Positions 1 through 7,419 of a stretch of DNA of 64,000 nucleotides are shown in pieces (positions within the stretch are counted from its first letter, which is position 1; each line of letters opens with the position of its first letter). Under the pieces are notes generated by a model. That model was not told where the DNA came from and searched no databases. It saw only the letters and a program-made list of their open reading frames with translations. The stretch spans positions 1-64,000 of the forward strand of contig NZ_JBKFEY010000003.1 of assembly GCF_046507575.1 (NCBI RefSeq), written 5' to 3'. Made by a program: the position numbers and the translations under genes. Origin of the DNA: Pontitalea aquivivens. GTDB lineage: Bacteria > Pseudomonadota > Alphaproteobacteria > Rhodobacterales > Rhodobacteraceae.

Positions 1-15
1 CATTTCAGGCGATCC

Positions 16-43
16 GGGGTGGATTCCGAGCGGGGTGGACTCC
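16..43. repeat. Two direct copies of GGGGTGGAYTCC
   Basis: GGGGTGGATTCC (16-27) is repeated as GGGGTGGACTCC (32-43), 16 bp apart, with one mismatch in 12. Multiple short terminal repeats of this style occur at the ends of IS21-family insertion sequences, so this may be the edge of such an element continuing to the left. No transposase is inside the window, so the assignment is inference only. Confidence 0.35.
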
Positions 44-439
44 CAAAAAAATCGCCCTGACGCTAGCGAAGTTCCGGGCTTCGCCCCCCCGAATACGGTT
101 TCAGCCAGGAGGGACCCGTAAAATCAAAGGCTTAGGCATTACAGCACGCTGGGCAGAGACAGTTTTTTTGGAAAACCGGTTACCGGTTGCACCCGAAAAA
201 CCGTTCTCTCACACCATTCGGAGACGGTTGCCATCGGGGCAAGCGGCGCGCATTTGCCCCTCGCAAAATCAGCCGATCGAACCGTTCCTCAGCCCCGCTG
301 GACTCTGACTGGATTCCAGACTGACCCCTGGAAGCCACCGAGGCATCCACCCCAGCGAGAACGGGGAGAGAGGTCTGCCGACGCACTCTCCCCATCATAC
401 CGTTCGGATAGCGCTTCGATGTTGCATCTGTCGAAAGAA
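44..439. other. Gene-poor stretch at the left edge
   Basis: No convincing gene is seen in this stretch of about 400 bases; open frames on both strands are short and of unlikely composition. It contains a small hairpin (GCGAAG 66-71 with CTTCGC 79-84) and two head-to-tail copies of ACCGGTT at 175-188, the first of which lies in the palindrome AACCGGTT (174-181). These could be protein-binding sites, but nothing in the sequence identifies the protein. Confidence 0.4.
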
Positions 440-457
440 AAAGTGTTGCAACACTTT
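440..457 (-). terminator. 18-bp perfect palindrome just after the IHF-like gene
   Basis: AAAGTGTTG CAACACTTT is a perfect palindrome starting five bases beyond the stop codon of the leftward IHF-like gene. Read on the minus strand it can fold as a seven-base-pair stem with a TGCA loop followed by TTCTTT, which resembles a weak intrinsic terminator. A palindromic operator is the alternative, because the stem is AT-rich and the loop is self-complementary. Confidence 0.45.
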
Positions 458-461
458 GACG

Positions 462-743
462 TCACTCGGAGTTCATCCGCTGCTGCAGCAACCGGCTTGC
501 CCGGAACCGTGCCACGGCCTTTGGGCCTGTGTGGACATACTCACCCGTCCTGGGGTGCCGCCCAAGCCGACCCGCAATCTGCGTGACGTGGAAATTCCCC
601 AAGCGCCGGAGTTCCACGCGTCCGCCCTGTTCAAGGTGTCGGATGATGGCCCCGCAAATGGCATCAACGGCTTTTTCGGCCTGGGCCTGCGTTAGCTTTG
701 GGTTCTCGGCCGCAAGCTTCGCAATCAACTCTCTTCGCACCAT
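462..743 (-). CDS. IHF/HU-family DNA-bending protein of the mobile element
   Basis: The predicted 93-residue protein matches the length and layout of the HU/IHF family: an N-terminal helical half (about residues 1-40), a beta region with GRVELRRLGNF (41-51), and the DNA-intercalating arm with GRHPRTGE (61-68). It most resembles IHF beta subunits, which bend DNA in recombination, replication and packaging. The ATG at 743 is preferred because AAAGG lies just upstream and family proteins start at this point; an upstream in-frame start would add 18 residues of unlikely composition. It is the last gene visible in the leftward block and may support replication or site-specific recombination of the element. 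Whether it pairs with a host IHF alpha subunit cannot be seen. Confidence 0.8.
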   Translation of the reverse strand: MVRRELIAKLAAENPKLTQAQAEKAVDAICGAIIRHLEQGGRVELRRLGNFHVTQIAGRLGRHPRTGEYVHTGPKAVARFRASRLLQQRMNSE

Positions 744-836
744 GACGCATACCTTTAACACACATTTCTGCCCCCGACGGACACTGCCCTGCCGCACCGC
801 CCGGGCTGCCTATGAAGACCGCCCCGGCGGGCACTG

Positions 837-1217
837 TCAACCAGCGTTCAACCGTGCAGCGATCTTGGTCAGCGCGAGCTTGTGCTGCCGCCATGCGGTG
901 CTGCGATCGACGCCCAATTCGTAGGTGATCTGCTTCCAGGGCCGGCGTGCTGCACGCCACCAGACCAGGCGGCGTTCGTCCTCGCCGATCCAGAGTACCC
1001 AGTCGAAGGTCTGCTCCAGCCGCGTGATGGCACTGGTAGATGGCCAGACCCGCATGGGCTCGGGTTCCATTGCGGCGATTTCGCGGGGCGTGCGCATGAC
1101 CGCCGGCCAGGCGTTGAAATAGCCCTGCACCTTTACGGGTGGCAGCTTGCGCAGGGTGCGGAATGCTTCCTCAAAATGATCCGCCACGTCGTCTGTGGTC
1201 CAGATGCGGTCAGCCAT
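837..1217 (-). CDS. DUF6362-like phage protein with a C-terminal helix-turn-helix
   Basis: The predicted 126-residue protein resembles the DUF6362 family found in alphaproteobacterial phages and prophages; its function is not known. The last third (about 93-123) contains a sequence with helix-turn-helix character, including ITYELGVDRSTAWRQHK, so DNA binding is likely. Tryptophans are frequent in the central part. The start at 1217 has a good GGAGG site and overlaps the end of the upstream 68-residue gene by 8 bases, which indicates co-translation in the leftward operon. In similar phages such HTH proteins sit near packaging or late-regulation genes, but no packaging gene is visible here, so no role is assigned. 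Confidence 0.65.
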   Translation of the reverse strand: MADRIWTTDDVADHFEEAFRTLRKLPPVKVQGYFNAWPAVMRTPREIAAMEPEPMRVWPSTSAITRLEQTFDWVLWIGEDERRLVWWRAARRPWKQITYELGVDRSTAWRQHKLALTKIAARLNAG

Positions 1218-1416
1218 GGCGCGCCTCCCTGCCCTTTTCCCGCGGCCCGTAAAGCTTGGCGCCCAGCTGCTCGACCAATTCCCGCTCGGGCCAGGTCAGC
1301 CGCTGGTCCTCCACGCTGACCGCCAGAACGCCCTGCTCGTGCCAGCCGTCCCGTTTGACCTGCTCAGGGTCGCGGCGCTTGCCGCCATAGCCCTTGGGGG
1401 TGAAGCGCATGCCCAT
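1210..1416 (-). CDS. Small conserved-looking phage protein, 68 residues
   Basis: This frame starts MGMRFTPKGYGG and encodes 68 charged residues. The start codon overlaps the stop of the RuvC-like gene as ATGA, and its end overlaps the next gene, so it fits the operon precisely. No cysteine pairs, membrane segment or catalytic motif is seen. The frame stays open further upstream, but that extension lies antiparallel-free inside the RuvC-like gene in another frame and has low-complexity Arg-rich composition, so the start at 1416 is preferred. Function unknown. Confidence 0.6.
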   Translation of the reverse strand: MGMRFTPKGYGGKRRDPEQVKRDGWHEQGVLAVSVEDQRLTWPERELVEQLGAKLYGPREKGREARHG

Positions 1417-1949
1417 CAGGCCAGCCCTCCTTTCGTCTCGATCGCCCAAAGCAGCAGCGCGATGGCATCGGCCTCGTTGTCGTCGGCGGGCGAAAACCCG
1501 CGGGCACGGGCTGCATCGCTCATCGCCTGCTTGTTGGCGTTGCCGTGACCCGTGGCATGACGCTTGATGGTGCCCACTGGCACGCCCGCGTAGGGCACGC
1601 CGCGCAGCTCCGCCCACGCGGTCAGCGTGGCCATCAGACCGCCATAAACGTGGCTCGCGTCCACGCCCCTATGGGCTCTAACCTCTTCGTAGAATATCGC
1701 CTCGATTGGCCCGGAGAGTCGGTCGATCTCGGTCAACCAGTCGGTGAACCGCAGGTACCGCATGCCACCGCCGTCAAAGCGGCCGGGTTTGAAGCTGACG
1801 GTACCGCTGGTGATCAGCCCGTCGAAGGCACGGATGGCCCAGCCGGTGGTGGTGCCGAGGTCCAGGGCAAGGATTGTCCGGCCGCGCTCGGGCGGTGGCA
1901 TTTTCGGCCTTGCGCCGGCGGATGGGGCAGTCAAAGTCGGGTCAGCCAT
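1416..1949 (-). CDS. RuvC-like (RNase H fold) phage nuclease
   Basis: The predicted 177-residue protein has the RNase H-fold pattern of RuvC-type Holliday-junction resolvases. It begins the fold with ILALDLGTTTGWA (27-38, acidic residue D30), has a second acidic cluster FYEEV (86-90), and a late motif DDNEADAIALLLWA (156-169, D161). These are the expected positions for the metal-binding carboxylates. Many tailed phages encode such an enzyme to resolve branched replication intermediates before packaging. The ATG at 1949 is chosen because GGAGACC lies upstream and earlier starts add only an Arg/Pro-rich stretch. It is coupled by ATGA overlap to the next gene. I am confident of the fold, less of the substrate. 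Confidence 0.8.
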   Translation of the reverse strand: MADPTLTAPSAGARPKMPPPERGRTILALDLGTTTGWAIRAFDGLITSGTVSFKPGRFDGGGMRYLRFTDWLTEIDRLSGPIEAIFYEEVRAHRGVDASHVYGGLMATLTAWAELRGVPYAGVPVGTIKRHATGHGNANKQAMSDAARARGFSPADDNEADAIALLLWAIETKGGLA

Positions 1950-2143
1950 GGATGGTCTCCTTTTCTGGTTGGCTGCTTGGGCTGGAAGACGATGGCGGTT
2001 GATGCTTGGCGGTACCGGCCGCCGTCGTCGGATCGGAATCTGTATGGGCCTTGATCGTCGTGCGCGCCTGGCCACCCATTGATGCGAGCACCTGTCTGAA
2101 GCCGGCCGGTGACGCGCGTACCGGTCAGATCGTTTGGCAGCAC
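1931..2143 (-). CDS. Possible small protein upstream of the RuvC-like gene
   Basis: A GTG-started frame of 70 codons overlaps the first 19 bases of the RuvC-like gene. Its codon third positions are moderately GC-rich and the peptide is hydrophilic with several Gly, Arg and Asp residues, which is compatible with a small phage gene. No clear ribosome binding site precedes the GTG and no family is recognised. It could equally be open by chance in the leader of the RuvC-like gene. Confidence 0.3.
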   Translation of the reverse strand: MLPNDLTGTRVTGRLQTGARINGWPGAHDDQGPYRFRSDDGGRYRQASTAIVFQPKQPTRKGDHPWLTRL

Positions 2144-2714
2144 CGACGCGCTACATGCGGCTCTCTCGCCGAACCGCCTGGCTGCATCCTCACGGCTCGC
2201 TCGCCGCTTGACGTTTCACCCGTTGTTTCGTTCATCCTGTTCCGATCCTCTCTTTCGCATCCAGCGTCTTTCGGGCTGGGTTCTGAGGGTTCCGCTGGGC
2301 ACACTTCGCCCGTCGTCGGGACGAAGTGTGCTGATGCTTTCGGTCTTGGGACCTCGGGACACGCAGACACACACCATCGGAGCGGCTGCGCTGTAAGGCG
2401 CGGGCGGGGTCAGGCTGTCGCCCTTCACCGTGGCTTCGCTCCCATTCGGGACCTGGCGGCACCGCGTCACGCTCTCCGATGGCCATGCGTGGGCGGCTGC
2501 GGGTGGTCGTGCCCCCGCGTCCAGTGTGGGTAAGGCGTCTGGCGTCGTTTGGCTCGTTCGCGTCCGTCCGTCACCGTCCGGGGGCTACTGTGGGGAGCCT
2601 ATGTCGCAATCTTTCGGCGCTGCACCGGGGCCTTGCCATCCCCATGCCGTTCAGGCCGCTGCGATACGCTTGAAGCCTGAAGATGCCCGCACGACGCGGC
2701 GAGCGGAGCTTGAA
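2144..2714. other. Gene-free gap of about 570 bases inside the element
   Basis: No open frame here has protein-like composition or a good start. The stretch lies between the Toprim gene and the RuvC-like gene, both leftward. It contains the strong hairpin annotated at 2299-2331 and several short runs of repeated CGTC/GTCC. Such a gap next to primase and helicase genes could hold a replication origin, a promoter for the second leftward module or a structured RNA. Which of these it is cannot be decided from the sequence alone. Confidence 0.45.
2299..2331. other. Strong 14-bp hairpin in the gene-free gap
   Basis: GCACACTTCG (2299-2308) is perfectly complementary to CGAAGTGTGC (2322-2331). Inside it, CCCG (2309-2312) pairs with CGGG (2317-2320) around a TCGT loop, leaving a single bulged A at 2321. 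The result is a 14-base-pair stem with a tetraloop. There is no T-run on either strand to make it a standard terminator. A replication-origin structure, a regulatory RNA or a protein-binding site are the options. Confidence 0.6.
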
Positions 2715-3632
2715 TTACGGCGGCCTGATCTCGCGCAGATGCAGTGCCACGGCCCGAAGCCCGTCGCGCATGTGCCAGTCGTTGAAATCACCAGGTTCAG
2801 GCGGCTGCGTCCAAACCCGGCCTGTCCGGGCGGCGTAGAAAGCGCCCGTGCCCTGCCCATGCAGTTGCTCCAGCGGTCTGTCATGGTCAGCTGCGATGAT
2901 ACTGTCCTCGAGACGCAGCGCGACCTTGGCGACATTCGCAGCGGAAAAGGCGCAAAGAACCGTGGCGGAACGCCCCAAGAGCCACAGCGCAGCCCTGACA
3001 GAGAGCGCGGTCGCAATCCCCTCGCAGACCCAGGTCTCGCGCCCCGCGGCAATCCGATGGGCGGCTCCGGCCATGGGGGCGGCTTTCATGTTCACCTTGG
3101 CGCCCTCAGCGTCGATCAGCTGAACTGTCACGACCCGTTTCGTGATGCGGCCCGGGATGATCAGAAAGGGTCCGGCCATCTGCCCAAGCTGGTAGCGCAT
3201 GCCGTCAAAGAATCTGTCGGCGGGCACGAATGCTCCCGGAGTGTCCAGCACCAAGCCGCGTTCCTCGGCGAACCCTTTTCTGGCGAGGTAAGGATGCGGC
3301 TCGGGCTGCGCGGCCGCAATCATGCGTCTGGCAGCCTCGATCGCGACCGCTTGCCGTTCTCGTTCAAGCGCATCTGCCTTTGGGTCACGACGCGGGGCGC
3401 GAACCTCTTGCGCGTCGACCAGCCCGTCTGCTGTGAACCGCTGCTGCGCCTGCGTTGTCCAATTCCAGGCAATACCGCCAGAACGATCGTCAAAGATCAG
3501 CACGCGACCTGCGCCGTTCGAGGCTGTTTTGCCCTCGACCGGAGATGCGATCCAACGCCCCGGCACCGTATGCCGCGGCGGGCGGATGCCTACGGCGGTG
3601 CACGCATCGCGCATCGCAGCCTCCAAGCTCAT
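2715..3632 (-). CDS. Toprim-domain primase-like protein
   Basis: The predicted 305-residue protein has a C-terminal Toprim domain with the expected acidic residues: E204 in WVCEGIATA and the D249/D251 pair in IIAADHD. It ends with GDFNDW (281-286), a motif often seen at the end of phage and plasmid primase/Toprim proteins. The N-terminal part (about 10-60) resembles the region preceding the Toprim domain in P4-type and DnaG-like phage primases but lacks an obvious CHC2 zinc finger. The gene overlaps the helicase gene by four bases (ATGA), so primase and helicase are translated together. The likely role is priming of element replication in the cytoplasm. A topoisomerase-type or nuclease Toprim role is less likely given the neighbour. 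Confidence 0.78.
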   Translation of the reverse strand: MSLEAAMRDACTAVGIRPPRHTVPGRWIASPVEGKTASNGAGRVLIFDDRSGGIAWNWTTQAQQRFTADGLVDAQEVRAPRRDPKADALERERQAVAIEAARRMIAAAQPEPHPYLARKGFAEERGLVLDTPGAFVPADRFFDGMRYQLGQMAGPFLIIPGRITKRVVTVQLIDAEGAKVNMKAAPMAGAAHRIAAGRETWVCEGIATALSVRAALWLLGRSATVLCAFSAANVAKVALRLEDSIIAADHDRPLEQLHGQGTGAFYAARTGRVWTQPPEPGDFNDWHMRDGLRAVALHLREIRPP

Positions 3633-5191
3633 GACATCCTCCGGAGGGTCTTGCGAAACCGCTTTGTCTCACGCTCGGCCAAGGCATAGGCGGCCGGATC
3701 AGGCAGGATTGGCGCCGGCGCGTCAAACCAGCCAAAGGGCAATTTTGCGCCCGGATAGATGCCCCGCCAGATCCCGTAGGCCCAACGCCGCGCATGTTGC
3801 TCGCCCTTGCGCGTGTGTACCATCGTGTAGGCCAATGCGCCCTCCCAGACCTTGCGCGGGTCGCAAAGGATATCCGCGCGCAGCCCGCCGCGCGGCGCGA
3901 TGTGATCGGCTCGGTTGAACTCCAGCAATTCGCCCTCAAGCGCATGGATGCGCGACCGCGGCGGCCGCTCCCATCCACAAACCATGCAGGTCGTGCCACG
4001 CAGCGCGCCTGCACATTCCGGGCAGACCACCTGCGCGCGAACCCGCTCATCGCGCTTTCGGGGCGTACTGTCGCGTGTGGTTGCGGTGTCGAGTTGACCA
4101 ACGCCATTCTCCCAGATCTCGAACATGTCCAGCGCGAAGCGTTCGATATTGCCGCTATGGCAAAGCCACAGTTTTTTCGGCAGATCGGGGTGCGGCCGCA
4201 TCACGCGACCGATCTCCTGCATGTGGCTCGACAGGCTCTTGCGATAAGGCTTGCAGGAAATGCCAACCGCCACATCGGGCACATCAAAGCCCTTGGTCAG
4301 CACCCCGCAGGAGACCAGCCCGTGGATCAGGCTGTCGGGTCTGCGGAATTCGGCGATCTTTTCGGCCCGTTCAGTATCCGAGCGATCGAGGTAGCTGATC
4401 TGCTGGAAATTATATCCTGCCGCGGCGAAGGCTGCGCAGAGCTCGCGGCCATGTTCCACGGTGGGCGAAAACACGATGGTCTTGGCAGGCCCTCCGAAAT
4501 GCGCCCCGACCTTTGCCTCCCATTCCGAAACGACATCACCGACAATCTGGATGCCTGCTGCCGTGGCGGAGGCGTCAGAAAATTCCCCGTAGCTGTTGAG
4601 GCCCAACTCTGCATCATCGGGCGCCCGGGCGGTGTAGATGAGCGGCTCGACCAGATGCCCGCCCTCGATCAGCGCGCGCGTTGGGATCACGTTGACCACG
4701 CCATCCCAGTGATGACCCATGCCCTTGGTGAATGGGGTTGCGGTCAGGCCGATCTTTACCGCCGCGGCGTTCATCGCCATGTAATCCAAGGTCGACTTGT
4801 ATTGGCAATGCGCCTCATCAACGATGATCAGATCGGGGTCGCGCGGCAAAATGCGGCGTGCCAGGGTCTGGGCGCTGCACAGCTGTACATTTTCCCGAGG
4901 TGACCAGCGAGGATGGCTGCCCTGCACCACGCCATGCGGGATGCCGTAGGCCTCGAACACCGCCGATGTCTGGTCCACCAGGGCCACTCGATCGACGATG
5001 AAGAGCGTATAGCTGCCTTTCTGGGCCGCTTCATGCAGAATATGCGCCGCCGTCAGGGTCTTCCCGGCCCCGGTACCAGCCACCAGAAGCTGACGTTTCT
5101 TGCCTGCACGAATGCCCGCGCGCAGGGCCATAATCGCGGCAGCCTGATAATCACGCAGCTGGATCGCCTTCGGGGGGTGGAAACTCAGCAT
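3629..5191 (-). CDS. DEAH-box superfamily 2 helicase with zinc finger
   Basis: The predicted 520-residue protein carries a complete SF2 helicase core: Walker A GTGAGKT (39-45), DEAH (125-128), motif III as LTATP (149-153) and motif VI QEIGRVMR (325-332). After the core lies a four-cysteine zinc ribbon (C390, C393, C402, C405). The C-terminal 110 residues are phage-specific with many aromatic residues. Family members are ATP-driven DNA unwinding or remodelling enzymes, and the tight coupling to the Toprim gene suggests a replication helicase for the element. A restriction-type (type III/ResIII-like) helicase is an alternative family label, but no nuclease or methylase neighbours support restriction. 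The start overlaps the previous gene by seven bases. Confidence 0.85.
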   Translation of the reverse strand: MLSFHPPKAIQLRDYQAAAIMALRAGIRAGKKRQLLVAGTGAGKTLTAAHILHEAAQKGSYTLFIVDRVALVDQTSAVFEAYGIPHGVVQGSHPRWSPRENVQLCSAQTLARRILPRDPDLIIVDEAHCQYKSTLDYMAMNAAAVKIGLTATPFTKGMGHHWDGVVNVIPTRALIEGGHLVEPLIYTARAPDDAELGLNSYGEFSDASATAAGIQIVGDVVSEWEAKVGAHFGGPAKTIVFSPTVEHGRELCAAFAAAGYNFQQISYLDRSDTERAEKIAEFRRPDSLIHGLVSCGVLTKGFDVPDVAVGISCKPYRKSLSSHMQEIGRVMRPHPDLPKKLWLCHSGNIERFALDMFEIWENGVGQLDTATTRDSTPRKRDERVRAQVVCPECAGALRGTTCMVCGWERPPRSRIHALEGELLEFNRADHIAPRGGLRADILCDPRKVWEGALAYTMVHTRKGEQHARRWAYGIWRGIYPGAKLPFGWFDAPAPILPDPAAYALAERETKRFRKTLRRMS

Positions 5192-5445
5192 ACCATCACC
5201 TCCTCGTAGGCCGCGCGCTCTGCCGTTGCGCGGTCTTGACCGCCGCAGTATTCACGGATCGCCGCGCGCTCCTCGAAGGCATCCGCCTCAGGCCAGACTT
5301 CCAGAAGCAGCGCTGTTTGAATGCGCGGCTGGCGCAACCAGGCGATCGCAGCCTCCGGCAGCCGACCGCGCCGCACCCTGATCCGCCATTGATCGCGGAT
5401 AACATCGCCGCCATGGGCGCGTATGCGGTCGAGGATCGGCGTCAT
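5185..5445 (-). CDS. Unrecognised 86-residue phage protein
   Basis: The protein is 86 residues long and begins MTPILDRIRAHGGDVIRDQ. It has mixed helical character and no cysteine motif or membrane segment; a tryptophan-containing stretch runs through the middle. It overlaps the gene upstream by ATGA and the helicase gene downstream by seven bases, which argues strongly that it is translated. Its place next to a helicase and primase suggests an accessory role in replication of the element. No family is recognised. Confidence 0.6.
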   Translation of the reverse strand: MTPILDRIRAHGGDVIRDQWRIRVRRGRLPEAAIAWLRQPRIQTALLLEVWPEADAFEERAAIREYCGGQDRATAERAAYEEVMVC

Positions 5446-6563
5446 CAGAGCGGGATCTCCTGCATCTCAAGGGAGCGCTGCAGTTTGGCAAGTTCGGCCT
5501 CGAGACTTTGGATTCGGCGCCCCAGTCGCGCATTCTTGGCCATTTCCTCGCCAAGACGGCCCTTCGCGGTATCACGCTGACGCAACGCCAAGCCCAGGGA
5601 CCGACCCAGATCACTGTCAGACGTAGCCTGATGGAACTTTGCCTGCCACGCATCGCGTTCCGCCTCAGCTTGCCTGCGGCGGACCTGTTCCTCTGCCAGC
5701 GCGTCACGCAGACCCAGCACTTCATCTTCCAGCCCCTCCCGGGTCAGCCCGGTCAACTTCTTGCGGGCCTCGGCATAAGGGCCGGATGCCCTTGCCGCGT
5801 CGATCACCGATGCCTGTTCGGCCGCCTCGGCGCGGGCCACCACCGCGTGCAGCGCTTCCGCGTCGGGAGTGGTTTTTAGATCGCGTCGCGCCCCGATCTC
5901 CGCTGTACGTTCCGCCTCCGCTGAGATGCGGGCAGGCTCGACGGCTGCAACTGGGGCTTTCCGTTCCGCCTCTTGCCGCGTCTGACGCTCTTGCTCGAAC
6001 AGCGCAGCTTCCCGCTCGGCTTCGATCTCTTTCCATTTGGCGTGAATGCCACGGATCGTCCGCGGGTTGCCGCGCTGGCGGGCCTGCTCGAATTGGTCGG
6101 CATTGGCGGCCGCCCACATGGCCGCAGCACGCTCGGGGTCATGAATATCGCGCAAGGATCCATCCGCACCGACAACTTGTCGGAGCGCATTTGCCTGAAC
6201 CCATTCGCCGAACTCCCGATCCCCGGGAAAGAGCGCCCGCCCCTCGTTCAGCGCATGGCCATAAGCAAGCCAGCCCCCAATGGTGAATTCCTCGCCCTTC
6301 TCGACGTTTTCCAGCCCGCGCCGCGCATCTGCCACGAGCCTATCCAGGCGATAGGAGCGTTCATTATGTCCAAGTTGGTTCATTGCACGATCCCGTTCAC
6401 GATACGTTCCCCATCCTTCTGTGCGATACCCGCGTTCGTCGTCTGCATCAGGCTCGTCCGACCGCAGGAAAGCCGCGCGCAAACGAGGTTCGGCGGCTGA
6501 TACATGCGGCTCCTGGACTGGACAGGGGAGCCAGCGTGGTTCATGACCGCATTTATCCGCCAT
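5445..6563 (-). CDS. Phage protein with long coiled coil, DUF3102-like N-terminal part
   Basis: About 372 residues if started at the ATG at 6563. After a variable first 60 residues comes a segment with GGWLAYGHALNEGRALFPGD and an FGEWV motif, which looks like DUF3102-type phage proteins. From about residue 170 on, the chain is rich in Ala, Glu, Arg and Lys with heptad-like spacing, indicating extended coiled coils ending near the C-terminus. It is the first gene of the leftward operon and probably acts in replication or its control. The start is uncertain: the ATG at 6383 is an alternative that would remove the first 60 residues and place a LexA-type box (6395-6409) directly upstream of the gene. 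An earlier TTG at 6581 is less likely. Confidence 0.6.
   Translation of the reverse strand: MADKCGHEPRWLPCPVQEPHVSAAEPRLRAAFLRSDEPDADDERGYRTEGWGTYRERDRAMNQLGHNERSYRLDRLVADARRGLENVEKGEEFTIGGWLAYGHALNEGRALFPGDREFGEWVQANALRQVVGADGSLRDIHDPERAAAMWAAANADQFEQARQRGNPRTIRGIHAKWKEIEAEREAALFEQERQTRQEAERKAPVAAVEPARISAEAERTAEIGARRDLKTTPDAEALHAVVARAEAAEQASVIDAARASGPYAEARKKLTGLTREGLEDEVLGLRDALAEEQVRRRQAEAERDAWQAKFHQATSDSDLGRSLGLALRQRDTAKGRLGEEMAKNARLGRRIQSLEAELAKLQRSLEMQEIPL
6395..6409. promoter_or_regulatory. LexA-type box GTTC-N7-GTTC
   Basis: GTTCACGATACGTTC matches the GTTC-N7-GTTC LexA operator described for Rhodobacter-type alphaproteobacteria. It lies inside the first gene of the leftward operon if that gene starts at 6563, but 11 bases upstream if it starts at 6383. 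One or two matches to this pattern are expected by chance in a window of this size, so function is only suggested. Confidence 0.3.
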
Positions 6564-6639
6564 GAGCGGACACCCTGTCAATCATTATGTTTGCTTAAAG
6601 CGCACGGACTTTTGCGGACAGACTTGTAATAAGGACAGA
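6564..6639. promoter_or_regulatory. Divergent control region between repressor and leftward operon
   Basis: These 76 bases separate the rightward repressor gene from the leftward operon. CGGAC occurs three times (near 6567, 6605 and 6615), the last two spaced by ten bases so that they lie on the same DNA face. AT-rich stretches (around 6581-6600 and 6625-6632) could hold -10 elements. AAGGAC at 6631-6636 is the ribosome binding site of the repressor. The repeats are candidate operator half-sites for the repressor; this is inference. Confidence 0.45.
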
Positions 6640-7317
6640 ATGGAACAGAAAAAAACCACAGCAGAACGCCTCAAGGCCATCCGGGAGCGCTCCGGCCTGT
6701 CGATCCGGGCTATGGCCAAGAGGGTCGGGAAATCCCCCTCAGGCTATTTGCACTATGAAAGCCCGGATCGCTTCAAGGATGACATCCTGCCGATGCGTGA
6801 GGCGGAGGCTTTCGCAGATGCGCTGGCCGAACGCGGCATCGCACGCGCAGAGATCATGGAACTCGCTGGCATGCCTCCGGGAAGCTACGACGATGAGACC
6901 GGCGACGACCTTGTGCCCATCTTCAGCGTTGAGGCCTCCGCGGGCAATGGGGCGGTTGTCGCTTACGAAGACGCCGTTGGCAAACTGGCCTTCCCCCCTG
7001 GTTACCTTACGCATCTGACCACAACATCCCCCAGAAATCTCAGGATCATTTCCGTCAAGGGCGACAGTATGCTCCCGACCCTGAGCGATGACGACATCGT
7101 CATGGTAGACGTCTCCAAGCGCGATCTGAGCTATGACGGTATCTTCGTGATCCGCGACAATGGCGATGCGCTGTTGGTCAAGAGAATCGGGCGCGCGTCG
7201 CAGGCGGGCCGCGTCACCATCATCTCCGACAATCGTTCCGTTTATCCAAGCGTCGAGCGGTCACTGTCCGAAATCGAGGTCATCGGCCGGGTGATTTGGG
7301 CCGCCGGGAAAATCTGA
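6640..7317 (+). CDS. S24-family (CI/LexA-like) repressor of the element
   Basis: The 225-residue protein has an N-terminal helix-turn-helix (about 10-42, including SIRAMAKRVGKSPSGYLHYE) and a C-terminal S24 peptidase-like domain. The catalytic serine is S143 in VKGDSMLPTL and the lysine is K181 in LLVKRI. An Ala-Gly pair at 101-102 lies in the right place to be the self-cleavage site. Such proteins hold a prophage silent and are inactivated by RecA-stimulated self-cleavage on DNA damage. The start at 6640 is chosen from AAGGAC upstream; the earlier in-frame TTG/ATG options add residues before the HTH that do not look like protein. It faces away from the leftward operon and precedes the rightward operon, the normal position for a lysogeny switch. 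Confidence 0.88.
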   Translation: MEQKKTTAERLKAIRERSGLSIRAMAKRVGKSPSGYLHYESPDRFKDDILPMREAEAFADALAERGIARAEIMELAGMPPGSYDDETGDDLVPIFSVEASAGNGAVVAYEDAVGKLAFPPGYLTHLTTTSPRNLRIISVKGDSMLPTLSDDDIVMVDVSKRDLSYDGIFVIRDNGDALLVKRIGRASQAGRVTIISDNRSVYPSVERSLSEIEVIGRVIWAAGKI

Positions 7318-7419
7318 CCAGCCGCGCGCAACCCCGCGCCACCCCGCGATAAATCCGACCTGCAGATCGATTCGCCCTGCGTGTTCGCAGCGGCGTGCGC
7401 TTTCGTGCGCATTTAACGA

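Noticed and set aside
2430..3689. Long rightward open frame of about 420 codons across the Toprim gene
   Set aside because: It is antisense to a gene with clear Toprim motifs, lacks a domain, and such frames are common opposite GC-rich genes.
3629..5191. Restriction-modification or other defence system based on the DEAH helicase
   Set aside because: No methylase, nuclease or specificity subunit lies next to it, and it is coupled to a primase-like gene, which favours replication.
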